Of a stretch of DNA of 64,000 nucleotides, positions 43,976 through 55,490 are shown one piece after another (the stretch's first letter is position 1; the number at the start of each line of letters is the position of its first letter). A program made the position numbers and the translations under genes. The notes under the pieces are model-generated. The model had not been told where the DNA came from. It searched no databases and was given only the letters and a program-made list of their open reading frames with translations. The DNA is from Isoperla grammatica (taxonomy: Eukaryota > Arthropoda > Insecta > Plecoptera > Perlodidae), in assembly GCA_945910005.1 (NCBI GenBank), contig OX246747.1, positions 37,258,097-37,322,096 of the forward strand, read 5' to 3'.

Positions 43976-44717
43976 CCTAGTCATGGGTTGTCCGTATTGA
44001 CTAAAGCAACATGGCATTTCTTAGAAAACGGCTAGGGCCAGATATATTTAGCTTTTTGCTTTAGGAATCAATGTAGGACAAGAACTGAGCCTGTTGTGTA
44101 ATTCAAACTTGCAACTGCTAGAGCTTGGGGCCTACTTTTTAAAAAAAATATTGTTTAAGTCAGCATTGTAAGGCCAATGAAGATGGAAATAACATCATAT
44201 TAAATGAATACCCTGCTAATGATAATCGGAACGGAAAGTTTAAACTTGCATGACAAGGCTTTCAGTTGGTAGGCTGTCAATCGCAGCTTATCGCAAGACA
44301 TCAAAGGGTTAATGTGGCCGGGTGTTGCAGATCAAGTTTATAATACTAGGCCGTACTCAAAACCCTGGGCCTGCAGGTATTTCCTAGGCTAGGGCTTATG
44401 CCTAGAACCAATTGAGAACTGCAGGATAGGGTAGGCACAGGCCTATTTGTGTGGGAAGTAGGGCCTATACTAGCCCAAATAAGTAGGCCTACATTAAATT
44501 ACAGACATGCCACATCTTTTACGTAAAATCAAGTAACATTTAGCATTAGGCCCCGCGTAATAGGGAGAAATTAGGCCCTAGCATTAGACTGATGGCCTAG
44601 TAGGCCCTAGGCCTAGGCATACACAGATAGGTTAGCCTATGTCAGCCTAGATCCTACGCGAGTACGCGCCTAGAGCCAAGGCTGAACTAGCCTATAGTTA
44701 TTTCTCCACATCTTATT

Positions 44718-45300
44718 ACTCTTGGATGGTTAAACATGCAAAACCGCAGGAACCAACATATGGCAACATTAATGCATAAAATAATAAATACACAAACCCC
44801 TAAATATCTCTATAATAAACTTGCTCTTACCAAAAATGTACACACCCACAACACCCGTCAAACTAACAACCTCGTTTTCAATCATCATAACAGTAAATCT
44901 TCCCCATCTTTTTCAATTAATGGACCTAGACTGTGGAACCAATTGCCGACAGCCTTAAAGACAATTAAGTCTTTGGGCGTATGTAAAATCAATTTCAAAA
45001 ATCACCTGTTAAAGTCACAGAAGGAAAATATAGTAATCCGAAGGCAAGCAAAACGTAAACCACTGTCATGGTCAAATTTCTATTTTATGGCATATGCATA
45101 TATACTTGTCGCTCTTATGATAATATACATCTGCCATTTGTGAGAAGAGCACAGTAAATTTACTGGCTGGCTTTATCCAGGTTATGGAAAACTGCTAGGG
45201 TATGGAATAAGCATTGTGCTTGCACCTGTGAATGACCTTTGTTATGAATTGTTACAGCAGGGTCAGGATTTGTGAAAACAAATAAATAAAAAAATAATAA
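44718..45300 (+). pseudogene. LINE ORF2 C-terminal fragment
   Basis: An open frame (44736-45143) reads MHKIINTQTPKYLYNKLA, THNTRQTNNLV and NGPRLWNQLPTALKTIKS. This is the conserved end of CR1/L2/Jockey-type ORF2 proteins (NTR...F...G...WN.LP...). A 3' UTR ends in an AAATAA-rich tail near 45300. Strongly 5'-truncated. Confidence 0.8.
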
Positions 45301-45415
45301 TGTGTGTGAAACAGTCACACACCTATTTTAGTCACATATGTAGTAATTACTTATGAGTGTGGTTTGACTGGGATATCTTTGTTAAAATAACAAAGATATA
45401 ACAAAGATATCCTAG

Positions 45416-46227
45416 CAAAGATTACTGAGTGGAGAAGATGTTTCATCGCCGTGTTAAAATATCTGCGCGAGTTTTTTTTTAATATTTCTAAGTCTCACCA
45501 CTAGTTCGAATAGGCAACACGCGTACGATTTTTTTTGTTAAACCAAACATTTAGTTTAATAGTATCAGATACAAAAAGTATATTAATGCAAGTCCCAAGT
45601 AAAAAAGAATTTTTTAAATAGGTTTAATGTGGTCGCATTAATTGAAGTTTAAACTCGGGGATTTGTAACGCGTACAGGTGGCTGTGACGCAATGATTCTG
45701 TAGACGTGGTGTTACAGACCAATCGCTGAGGCGGTGAGCGTACACATTACAAACCCATGACGTCAAATCCACTCTACATGGCGGCGGCTCGTTTTTCGCG
45801 CCCTTTTACTTATCGTTACTAAACCAATTATTTTGAGGCATAGACTGATCTGTTTTTCAAAATTCAAGGACACAAAATTATTAAATGAGAGACAAGGTAT
45901 TTAAAAATCGATTAAAATTTTCATACGCGTGTTCCCTATTCTGACCGCAAAGAGCGCTAGCCCTGCACGTTTGACCAAGGTCCACTAAATCCCCTGGCGG
46001 CTACTAGCGATCTAGTAGACCTTGCGTTTGACTTCGTTACCATTAAACAAGGTCTACTAGATCGCTAGTACGTGCCAGGGGATTTAGTGGACCTTGAGTT
46101 TTCAACTTTTGGAAGAGCGACTCGCGGTGAGAATTCGAACTACACGTCGGACTTAGAAAATTTCGCTCAGACACGCGCAGACGAATTCCCATATGGATGA
46201 AACATCTTCTCCACTCAGTAATCTTTG
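45416..46227. mobile_element. TIR element (812 bp) with perfect 32-bp ends
   Basis: The ends CAAAGATTACTGAGTGGAGA and its exact inverse, 32 bp perfect, are flanked by ATCCTAG (45409-45415 and 46228-46234). A 7-bp duplication does not fit the usual superfamilies neatly. The interior contains the palindrome at 45977-46095. Confidence 0.85.
45977..46095. repeat. Hairpin-forming inverted repeat
   Basis: AAGGTCCACTAAATCCCCTG at the left pairs with CAGGGGATTTAGTGGACCTT at the right. The arms are about 48 bp with few mismatches and also pair through ACTAGCGATCTAGTAGACC. Confidence 0.9.
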
Positions 46228-46374
46228 ATCCTAGTCAAATAACACTCATTGTTGTGTTAGTATTGTAGCATATATAGGCTATTAATTTTGTAATCCAATG
46301 GTTGTGTGGAAGAGCAATACATGTATCGAACAACGCCATTTTGTCCATCCATGTATGTGTACAAATAAAGACTA

Positions 46375-46398
46375 TCTATCTATCTATCTATCTATCTA
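46375..46398 (+). repeat. (TCTA)n microsatellite
   Basis: Six TCTA units following CAAATAAAGAC, resembling a retroelement 3' tail. Confidence 0.8.
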
Positions 46399-46516
46399 GT
46401 GATGTTAGCTTAATGATAAGGATGTACCTGGAAGCTACACGAATTGTATAAGTGGACGCAACAGTAGTTTTTGCCGATGAAATTGTTCAATGTTTCGGCG
46501 CTTTGGTGGTCAACCA

Positions 46517-47590
46517 CATAGGCGCCGACTTGTCAACATTTCAGGGGGGGCTCAAAAAAAAAATGACTCGCATAAACATTGGAGACACAGTTAGTAGTAA
46601 CGAAGTTTGGAGCTGGTGCAGTTAGCCGAGGTTGATTAGGCGTTCGTAGTAAACCGCGGTCTCGGCATTCCAGGTTCGAATCCTGGCTTGTGCATGGATG
46701 TCATGTGGCATTTTTTCATCCTCATAATACCCCTGTCATCGTTTCGATTAGCCTCGTTGCAAACAAATGGGACGTAAAACCCAAATTATCATCATCACGA
46801 AGTTTGGAGAGGTCTATGGGGGTGCTATAGTTCAGAGAAATATCAAAATCCTCCTTGAAAAAAACGTTTCATTTTCTCCATCGATCTTTCAAGTTGCAAA
46901 TTGTTTCATTTTGGCCATGTAATTGACTACTTTTCCTGAAACCCATTTCGAAAACTGGATGAAGTTTGATCCCAAACTTGAATACTTATAGATATGTCGT
47001 GTGATAACCATGAACGTCACTGCCATCGTCAAGTCGACAGTCTATTTTCCTTTCCCTGGAAACGTTTAGCTCTACTAAATCAAGCTTGTAAGCTCGACAG
47101 TGATTTTTCCCAAGTCGCTAAAAATCCGTCACGACGTAATACTAATACATCGATTGCCGTTGTAATTGTGTTGAGGTTGTGCCATTTAAAAATAGAGGTA
47201 AGTGCTTTGTAAAATTTCGACTTTCACTGATCATGAACGACGTGAAATAGTACGTTTCAGAACTGGAGAAATTTTAACAGAAATCCATTGGCTTTTTCAG
47301 CCCCATCGCCCTGGCCTGTCAAGTGAACGTCTTGCAAAAACGTTATAATCGTTTGATAATAAGATTCGATTTGATACGAAACACCATCACCGTGTTTGGC
47401 AAAATGGCCTCAATGGCTTGTGAATCGTCATCTTGAAATTACTTGAAGATTGCTAATGTTTTTGGCGAGTTTCGAACGAAAGTTATAAGTTCTTGCATCA
47501 ATATAAGAAAATATCGTATTTTTCCTAAGCATTGGATTCAATCTCGGGGGGGGCGCTAGACCCTAAGCCCCCCCGTAGTCGCCGCCTATG
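46517..47590. mobile_element. Non-autonomous hAT element (1.07 kb)
   Basis: The ends CATAGGCGCCGACT and AGTCGCCGCCTATG carry the 8-bp duplication GTCAACCA at 46509-46516 and 47591-47598. A SINE (46613-46796) is inserted inside. No transposase. Confidence 0.9.
46613..46796 (+). mobile_element. tRNA-derived SINE (184 bp)
   Basis: The tRNA-like head starts TGGTGCAGTTAGCCGAGG and has a B box GGTTCGAATCC. The tail is GGGACGTAAAACCC then ATC repeats. A perfect 13-bp target duplication ACGAAGTTTGGAG is at 46600-46612 and 46797-46809. Transcribed, in such families, by RNA polymerase III and moved by a partner LINE. Confidence 0.9.
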
Positions 47591-47639
47591 GTCAACCATC
47601 ATTATTATCACCATATCGTTCTCAAAACGATACTGCTTC

Positions 47640-48058
47640 TTCAAATGTGTGTCAATTAAAACTAAATTAAAACTAAAAGTCCATGTAGTCTTTGACAGTA
47701 TATGGGCACATCTGGACCAGGTAATTTTTAAGATGAAACTTAAGGCTGTGCCTGGTCATGTCCTTGAGGTGGCTTGGGAGCTTGTTGTACAGGATGATGC
47801 TTGAATACGCTGGATTTCTGTTTACTAAGTCTAAGTTATGCGATGGAATATGAAAATCTGTTTTACGTCTGGTATCGTGGTCGTGGATATCATTATTAGT
47901 GAGGTGAAGACTGTGTTGAATTGTGTACATGATGCATTGATAAATGTATACTGCTGGAAAAGTTAATAAACCAAGTGATCTGAAGATGGGTCGGCACGTT
48001 GAATTGAACGGAGCCCCAATCATTGCTCTGACTATCCTTTTTTGTATAATACATATTC
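47640..48058 (-). pseudogene. LINE ORF2 C-terminal fragment, second family
   Basis: The minus frame reads IIQKRIVRAMIGAPF, CRPIFRSLGLLTFPAVYIYQ, HDHDTRRKTDFHIPSHN and ILYNKLPSHLKD. This is the typical end of CR1/Jockey-like ORF2 (QKR..R...G......C..LF..L..L......Y....NTR...KLP). It ends with a short TTTAGTTTTAA-rich tail. Confidence 0.82.
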
Positions 48059-48061
48059 TTC

Positions 48062-48290
48062 GTCAGGAGGTCGCCAGTTCTATTCCAGCCACCAGCAGTC
48101 CTGACTGAAGGTTTTTTCGAGGTTTTCCTCAGTTGTAAAGGCGAATGCTGGGACTGGGTCATATTATCAGCCCTTGGACATTCCTTCCCAACAATCCAAA
48201 CACCCAAATTACCTAGTTAGTCACCTGAAGAGGGGCACATCAGGCATAGCTGGTGTGCACCCTATAACGTGTATTCCTACGAAAAACTTA
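48062..48290 (+). mobile_element. tRNA-derived SINE, second family, head-truncated
   Basis: Begins in the tRNA part (GGTCGCCAGTTCTATTCC, B-box-like). A body follows: TTTTTTCGAGGTTTTCCTCA, AAAGGCGAATGCTGGG, and an end near CACATCAGGCATAGCTGG. It matches the complete inverted copy at 53235-53487. Confidence 0.8.
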
Positions 48291-48782
48291 ATACTACAAA
48301 TGCAACCACTTTTATAACCCGTTAAAGATTAATTTTTTATTTTATTTACCGGCTTTATTTACCGCTTTTGACTTATTTTCAGTTTTAAACTCGACATTTA
48401 ACACCGCTTTGAAATATTTTTAACACCGCTTTATGTCAATTTTATTCACCGTTCTCTAGGGGCCCTATCTATATCTAATGCAAACTAGAGTCAGGCCTAG
48501 TCCCCGTAGAAGGTTTGCTGAGATAATGAAATTTGAGTTTTAACATTACATATTTTAATTCAAATTGTGGTTTGTTGTGTCCCTTGTAAGTGAATTAAAT
48601 TAGCTGGGGAAAAAAGCTATGTATAAGAGAATACAAAATGTAACCGACATAAACGTGAGTAGCAATGTGTCACAGCGTGTGACATGTGCGTGATGACTGT
48701 CGCCAGGTGTTTGCCAACTGTGACAGTCCGGGCGCCTCCATTGAGCCGTTTGTCAGCGACGTTTTGGTCGTCAGGTTTCGTT

Positions 48783-48975
48783 TTGTTGAGAGAACGGTAA
48801 CGGAATGGAATGAGTTACCCGAGGAGGTTGTTGAGTGGAGTCAGTAAGGGAATTTAGAAATAGATTGACGAAAAGGAGGTGATGAGGGGGGGGGGGAGGT
48901 TTGGATAGGTTGCCACCGGATAGTTGTGGCCCATTTGCAGCCTTTAAGTGTTTAATCTAATCTAATCTAATCTAG
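48783..48975 (+). mobile_element. 3' end of the same LINE family
   Basis: Encodes VERTVTEWNELPEEVVEW, then a shared 3' UTR (GGTTTGGATAGGTTGCCACC) and a TCTAA repeat tail. Strongly 5'-truncated, with a frameshift before the stop relative to the 32-35 kb copy. Confidence 0.9.
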
Positions 48976-49079
48976 GCCTGCCTTTGTCTACTTTGACTAC
49001 TGTGGGAGAAAACTGTTACTGCAACCCATTGCACAAACATTCAAAAGCGCTCAAAAACATAGATAATATGATACATATG

Positions 49080-50526
49080 TGGGTGATTCTACTATAATAA
49101 GAAATATTCAGTCCTCAAACATAAATCCACTTCAAAAAATACTTTTTTTTTTTAATTTTTTTTTTTTATGTTTTAAAAAGAGATCAAAGCCACATTTATA
49201 AAATATTAAGGCATATGTAATGGTAGTAGTAGTAGTATCTTTCTTTATTTAGCATTCTGCTATTTTACAATCATGTATACATTAACAAAACATAACTTGC
49301 TTAACCTATGAAGTACGGTATAGACAATTATTTTGATTCGACTAGTACATATCATAATCAAAATTTAAGCCGCGTGCCAATATTCAGCGGCTAAGGAATT
49401 GCTTGCAAGCGGAGTAAGCAGAAAAAATCGCCGCTGACTTCGCTTGCAAGTACTTCATATGGCCAGCGGAAAAAGCAGATTGATTTCGAGACGGTGCCGC
49501 TGACTAAGCGAAGTCAGCCGCTGAATATTGGCACACGACTTTATATTTCAAGTTTGTGAATAAACACATTTTGAAAAAACACTCCTCAACACATAAGGCC
49601 TATAGTAGACACATTTATCTATTGTTTAGGCCTATAGTAAGACCTATGAAGTAGGCCTAACACAAATTTTTTTTTTCACATAAAAAATTAAATTCTTGCC
49701 TTTGACAGTAGATTAAGTAGGCAATATGTCATTCTCCTGGCCGTCCCTAGGTACAGTTTCAGTTGTTTCACCATTAGAATACCTACATTTATAATATTGT
49801 AAACACTGATATTGCATGTAATTGTTAACAATACATTGTTTTATCAATTTCAATATAGATTAATTACCTAGTTGTTTTTACCTAGTAGATAACCCCCTTA
49901 GAAGTCTGTCCCTGGGGTTTTGAATCATTCTCCTGGCATGTGGTAAATTATTGTATAGTGGTGTTACCTATGAGATGTTTTCAAAAGTGAAGTGAGGTTG
50001 CTTATAAGCAACAGTCTACTTTACCTATCTAATGGAGGTGAAGCTCTTTGTGACATTTATGCTCCTGGGAATACCATGAAGTTCTAGTGATTGTGTGTTA
50101 GTATGTTTATTATCTATCATTACACTGGCTCTAATATTTTATTAGCCTTATGATGTATTGTTCTACAAATCTACTTTAGGCTTCAGTTTAGTGTTACACT
50201 TGAATATGAAGCACCTTCATATCCTCTTTACTTAGAAGCATGGTGGGTACAAGCCATTATTTCCATTTTCATAATTCTCCTGGCATTAGTGCCAGGAGAA
50301 TGATTTGCACACCAGGAGAATGATAAAGTAGTGGGAAATAGTGCTATGACATATTTTGAAAATAAAATTAACTGAATTTTTGAAAAAAGTCACTGCCAGT
50401 AGTAAATATTTAGTCATAAGCTAGGCTATCCATTAGTTAGCTGATTTTTTTTTCAGAATTTTCTTATCATTTTTTTTTGGTGGCAGGTTAAACTATGAAA
50501 ATGCCCAATTATTGTAGAATCACCCA
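49080..50526. mobile_element. TIR element (1.45 kb) with a recurring ATTCTCCTGG motif
   Basis: The ends TGGGTGATTCTACTATAAT and ATTATTGTAGAATCACCCA are inverted. The interior has ATTCTCCTGG at about 49733, 49927 and 50275 and its inverse CCAGGAGAAT at about 50299 and 50322. A Harbinger-type MITE (49368-49540) is nested in it. No transposase; superfamily unknown. Confidence 0.75.
49368..49540. mobile_element. Harbinger-type MITE (173 bp)
   Basis: The ends AGCCGCGTGCCAATATTCAG and CTGAATATTGGCACACGACT are flanked by TTA on both sides. It contains repeated GCTTGCAAG and CCGCTGACT words. Confidence 0.85.
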
Positions 50527-50529
50527 TGT

Positions 50530-52330
50530 ACCCATATATTTAAAGTAGCTAGCCTATACGTTGTTTATTGAGGTAGTTGTGTGGTTTCCGTTTAGGCCTA
50601 GAGTCTAAGCTTAGCCTAGATGAGGCAGGATTTGGCAGTAGGAAGTACTTTTTCTTAATTACTTGCATAAGTCTACATTACGTTAAGTTTTGTGTGTTGA
50701 CACTTCCTTTAAATGTTACTTTGTTGGTTCATTTATTATGGGAGCTAACATAACATATGGAGAAGATGCCTAGGCCTAGCCTGTATCATCCCGACTGGAC
50801 CTAAGCATGTACAGACAGTTCAGATACTAGGCTATGGCAGATCAGATTTCCTTAGGAGATGCCAAAATAACTTCTCGACTGAACAATCTAGTGGAACTGA
50901 CGTGACCTAATTTCAAGCACAGCCAGGCCTAGGGCCTAGAAAGATTGACTGACATAACCTAAAACTACTTTTGCAAACTAAGAAAATATAAATATGAAAC
51001 GTAAAATATACGTGTATCTTCACTTAAACAAGTTTCGCTTTCTAGGGATAATCTCACAGTAAGTTGCTAATTGTGTTGAAGCTCATTATGCAACGAATTG
51101 TTTACCATGCACTTGAAGAAAGTGACATTTCTGACACTGCCCCCCTGACAGCTCGATACACAGCCTACAGAACATATCGGCATAACATCCACTGCCATCG
51201 CTATATATTAGTTGTTGTTGTTGTCAACATGACAATCCGAATTTCTCATTGTTCTTTATTACAATTTTGTACGAAAGAGCTACCTTTTTGTGAATTTTAA
51301 TGTATAGACAACTTTATATAAATTATGATAAAATTCAGAAAATCTCTATAATACCCAGGAGTTTTTAGTTCGTTTTTAATGCAGTTACCACGTTTTTTTC
51401 GAAAGTGCGCGGGTTTAACATTGAACGTGTTTAAAAGCGACGGAAGTGTCGGCACGGCACGGCACGGTCATTGGGTATGGCACGGTCAACGGATGTCAGA
51501 TTCTTTCTTCGGTTCGGCCATTCTGCGGCATTGGAGCAACAGGCGACCATATGCAGGTACTAAATTTGGATTTTCATAATGATAAAAGCAATAGTTTTTG
51601 TTTTTAATGCATAGAATAGTATCATAGATAATTGACAATGTGTTTAATCTTTTAAATTAACTTTTAATATCTACGGGGAAAAGAGGTCTAGTGTTATCAG
51701 ACCTTGGCTTGGGCAACCCCCCGACCTTGGGTCCCGTGTAGGCCTACACCTGGTTTCCAGCAACTTCATCCGTAAATTGTTTCTCAAGTTGTCGCGTACA
51801 ACCATCTGAAACAACATTATACCGTGAATTTGATGCTTTCAATCAACGATATTTCAATTTAGTACTTAGGTTCTCGTTTTGCTAGCGATAATCGTGAGGA
51901 TTTCAAAAATTCATGTCCAAGCCAGGTCGAAATGTGGCACACGGGCCACGTGGTTTACTAAACCACGACCAATACGCCGTTCACGAAGGAACGTGGGTTT
52001 GCACAAACCTGAATTTACAATACTCGACTCTTTTTACAATACACTTACGATCTAGGGGTTTGTCGTGGACGAAATTGATGCTCATCCTCATTGCACGTGG
52101 TTCAGATAAAAAAAGTATGAAATTCAACCACAAACTAGGCCTAGGCCTAGTTTAATAATTATGATGATTCTTGATGTCTCACTTCTCAATCATTGCAATC
52201 ATGCTAGGGACCCTACTAGAGACGATAAGGGGTGGATCGCGTTGATAGGGAAGGCTAAAGGGTCGTTATTAGAGTGTAGGGTTACTTGTTTCAACTTGCA
52301 ACTCCCCAACCTCCCATTTCAAGCATTGTC
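50530..52330. other. No certain gene; possible 5' exon near 51379-51558
   Basis: A locally GC-richer stretch (CGGCACGGCACGGCACGG) ends ATATGCAG|GTACTA, a passable donor. It might be an upstream exon of the plus-strand gene at 53.8-55.4 kb. Nothing else supports it. Confidence 0.25.
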
Positions 52331-52334
52331 ATTG

Positions 52335-52665
52335 ACTACGTTTACCACGCGAGCCCAGCTGGTGCTCGTAAGCTCGAGCTCAATAGCTCTGTATTCGTTT
52401 ACCACGGACTTTGAGATCGTACTAAATACTACAGGTCTGGTTCGTGCTGAAAAAGAAGGCGTGGTTAACCGCTTGTTAAACGTACGTATGTATACAGCTC
52501 GGTCCGCATGTGTCTACACGCAATTTGAGATCGCACGGAGCGTGCTGGCTCGGCTTCTTCACCGAGCTGAGTTGAGTTCGAGCTTAGATGTTTATCAGGC
52601 AAATTCAGTTCGCATAATGTCCAGTTCGAACTTACGAGCTCGGCTCGCGTGGTAAACGTAGTCAT
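52335..52665. mobile_element. TIR element (about 330 bp)
   Basis: The ends GACTACGTTTACCACGCGAG and CTCGCGTGGTAAACGTAGTC are inverted, and the TIRs extend about 45 bp through CTCGTAAGCTCGAGCT. Flanking sequences ATTGTCATT and ATTGCTCAT are similar but not identical. A truncated copy is at 43870-43975. Confidence 0.8.
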
Positions 52666-52916
52666 TGCTCATGACTCTTATCTCCATTCTATCATGACCA
52701 TCTTCATTAACAGTCTGTTGATTGTCTCATATACTTGTAACCCACAACTAAACACGTCGCCCTTTAGGTGTAGAGAGTGTAGACTATAGAACACTTGCAT
52801 TCAGAGTACAACTTGTTGCAGTCCTGTCCTACAACTTGTTGCATTCCACGGTAATTGTACAGTATCGCTGATCGCGTTTCGTACTCACTTTTCGTGGGAT
52901 GTCAGGCAGCTAGGCC

Positions 52917-53012
52917 AAGAATCGACCAGATACAATAACCCCCCCTAACCTCGGGCAAAGTCACTTTCGAGCGCAAATCGGTTAGGGGGGGGTTATTGTA
53001 TCTGGTCGATCT
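52917..53012. repeat. Hairpin MITE-like inverted repeat
   Basis: ATCGACCAGATACAATAACC at the left pairs with GGTTATTGTATCTGGTCGAT at the right. The arms are about 33 bp including a C7/G8 run. It shares its surrounding words with the Harbinger MITE at 42166-42379. Confidence 0.8.
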
Positions 53013-53234
53013 TCAGAAGAATTTGTGTGTCCAATGTCGCTGGCAGTTCAACCATTTCATTTAAAAAATGTAGCAAAAATCCAATGCAAGTTGTTCTTCC
53101 CAGTGAAGTAGGCCTACCATAGGCTGTTATGTCTAGGGCTTCATTTAGGCTTGAAGTTAACCTTAACTATGAAAATATGAAAACAATTATAGCAGGCTGG
53201 TTAGGCCCAAATGTTAGTAAAATATTAATTCATT

Positions 53235-53487
53235 TTTTGTAGGGTGCACACTAGCTTTAGCTGATGTACCCCTCTTCAGGTGACTAACTAGGTAGGCTAT
53301 GTTAGGGGGTTTGGATAGTTAGGAAGGAATGTCCAAGGACTGTAATTATAGGACTCTACCTCAGCATTTGTCTTAACAACTGAGGAAAACCTCGGAAAAA
53401 CCGTCAGTCAGAATTGCCGGTGGCCGGAATCGAACTGGCGACCTCCCGAATTAAGAGTCTCGCATCTTACCGCTGAGCCACCTCTAG
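53235..53487 (-). mobile_element. tRNA-derived SINE, second family, full head
   Basis: On the minus strand the head reads GTGGCTCAGCGGTAAGATGC (A box) and CGCCAGTTCGATTCCGGC (B box). The conserved body TTTTTCCGAGGTTTTCCTCA follows. The body resembles central domains shared by SINEs of many invertebrates; I do not assign it to a named domain. Confidence 0.85.
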
Positions 53488-53815
53488 TATGCAGTTAATT
53501 TTTTTCATTGAACGGAATACCTTGTCATATCGGATTTTTATACTTTTTTACTTTTCTTTGACTTTTGACTCGCTTAAAAATAAAACCCTTATAACACCGA
53601 ATTATCCACTTTTTAGAAACACTTAAAACCTAATTTTTAAAAACGAATTTGTCCCAAAAATAAAACCATTTACAGATCTAGCAATGGGTAGGCCTAGTAT
53701 GTTACACTATTGAATGTCATAGCGTGGTTCTATTGTAGGTTGCACATATACTAAGCTTAGTATCATATACGGTACTGTACTAATATCCTTCCTTTCCTTA
53801 CATTATTTCCAGGAA

Positions 53816-55398
53816 GAAGCTTTGATTCCCTAAGGAGCCGCTTTCATAAATTAAAAGGCCAACTTAGTGAAGATGAAAAGCATGCGCTCCGCAGCCACCT
53901 CGACCCACCACGCCGTTGAGCCAGGTATGGGGACATTAAACACGTTGTAATTGTCGAGAGCTGGCTAGCACGACAAGTATAGTCTAGTCATAATATGTTT
54001 ATAGTTTTTTCATAATAATATAATATAATAATTTTACGTTTAACCATGCACAGGTTATTGCTATAAAGTCATTTAGGACACCAAGTTATATTTAAGTGCA
54101 AATATCCGCTTAGGCGTACGGTTTATAGATTTACCGTATTATTCTACTTTCCTCGATATCGATGAGTCGACTACCCAATAGGAAGCTAGCATTGATCTAC
54201 GTCACAAACAAGGGAGTAGAATCATATCACACGCTATAGTTGATTGACAGGTAATTACTAATTAGAAACTTGAGTATATAAGCTTGTCAGGCTCGGTGTT
54301 TCTTACTCGTCACCTTTCTTCTGCCTCCACTATTCCACTATAAACACTATAGCCTAAAATATAAATGTACAAATGTATATCTACTTTTATTTATCTATCA
54401 GATAATTGTTGAGAACAAGCTTGATAACTCGTCGTGCTTACGTATGTTAATCCGTGTGGTGTGTGTCCGCAGGCTCCGCTACACATGGCCACCCAGCAAC
54501 AGTCGGCCGGGCTGCCGACACCAGCCGACATGACGCTGCTGTCAGTGCCCGGGACTTCGATGGGGGCGGGCTCGGCCAACGGCAGCTCGGGTATAACGCC
54601 CCTCGCACTTCTTACATGGTGGCTTATTCGACTGGCTGCACTCGGTGTGGACTGAGTGCGTCTAGAGGGCAGATATTTTTAGTTTGACATGGTTTGAAGC
54701 TCCCTCCACCCCCTAGTTATGTGACCACGGTGGTCTAGCATGAAAAATATGACTGATTATAAATAATAGGATATAATATTCTTCCTTCTTCTTCTTTCGA
54801 ACACCCAGAGTTGGAACTTATGCCATTCTCTGCCTAGTTGCCCAATAAAGGTTTGCCACATATTTCCTTCTTGCTGTATTTTGCCCCGCCATTAGATCCC
54901 TTTTTGCTGTCAGGGAGACACATGTCGCAAGATGTTCCGCGTCCTGGTCTTGTTCTTTGCAGAGTGGGCATGTTCTTGTATCCACCACTCCTATTTTCAT
55001 AATATGAAATGCATAAATATGATATGATTCTCACGGGGTGGTCACGGGAGTAAGGGGTGGTCACATGGCTGTGGAGCAGAGCGTCAAACTAAGGAAATCT
55101 CAAGTCTAGCGTGTTCAAGAATGTGTGTGTGCATTCGCTGCGCCTATTCGTATTTGTTTGGGAGTGCGCACTAGAGAAATGTTGCAGGCCAGCCAAATAT
55201 GCCATTATTAGTAGTTCCTAGCATGTATAACTAGTATAAAATGAACATTGTAAACAAGGCTGAACCAACTCTGGTGTTCTCCCCATGCACGCAGGCCAGC
55301 CGCTGTCGGCCGGGTCAGCCAGTGGGGACGTGGACGAGGAGGAAGACGAGGAGGAGGAGGAGGAGGAGGAAGACCACCACGGACAGCACAGAGGGTGA
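53816..55398 (+). CDS. Unidentified gene, short acidic-tailed protein
   Basis: Three plus-strand exons are proposed: 5'-UTR exon about 53816-53931 (acceptor TTTCCAG, donor CCAG|GTATGG), exon 54473-54590 (acceptor CCGCAG, donor TCGG|GTATAA) and exon 55295-55398 (acceptor CACGCAG, stop TGA). The start is the ATG at 54485 in ACACATGG. The predicted 69-residue product begins MATQQQSAGLPTPADMTLL, then a Gly/Ser/Ala-rich part, and ends in an acidic run (DVDEEEDEEEEEE) plus DHHGQHRG. Phases agree between the two coding exons. I do not recognise the family. The alternative is that splicing continues at AGG|GTGAGG to exons outside the window. Confidence 0.5.
54473..54590 (+). CDS. Coding exon 1 of the unidentified acidic-tail gene
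   Basis: GC-rich exon reading SAGLPTPADMTLLSVPGTS from ATG 54485 after five codons. It ends in phase 1, which matches the 55295 exon. Codon use resembles the RANBP2 exons and not the AT-rich surroundings, which supports a real exon. Confidence 0.6.
54820..55000 (-). pseudogene. LINE C-terminal zinc-knuckle remnant
   Basis: The minus frame reads TRTCPLCKEQDQDAEHLATC and further LTAKRDLMAGQ. The C-x2-C-x8-H-x4-C spacing is typical of the C terminus of some LINE reverse transcriptases. No RT core is attached. Confidence 0.5.
55295..55398 (+). CDS. Terminal coding exon of the unidentified gene (acidic tract)
   Basis: Reads GQPLSAGSASGDVDEEED, more glutamates, then DHHGQHRG and TGA. The sequence from the stop onward (ACAGAGGGTGAGGACAACAT and about 45 further bases) recurs, inverted, at about 3575-3641. 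There the frame also ends in Tyr-Arg-Gly-stop. Confidence 0.6.
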
Positions 55399-55490
55399 GG
55401 ACAACATAGACCTACTATAGTAGAATGTGGGATAAGATACAACAGCTTGTACACAATGTAGAGACAACTTGGTGGGAAAAGATAAACATA

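Noticed and set aside
46613..46796. A functional tRNA gene
   Set aside because: A and B boxes are present, but the sequence does not fold as a clean cloverleaf, has a SINE tail and has a 13-bp target duplication.
53400..53487. A functional tRNA gene on the minus strand
   Set aside because: The tRNA-like head is attached to a SINE body seen again at 48.1 kb.
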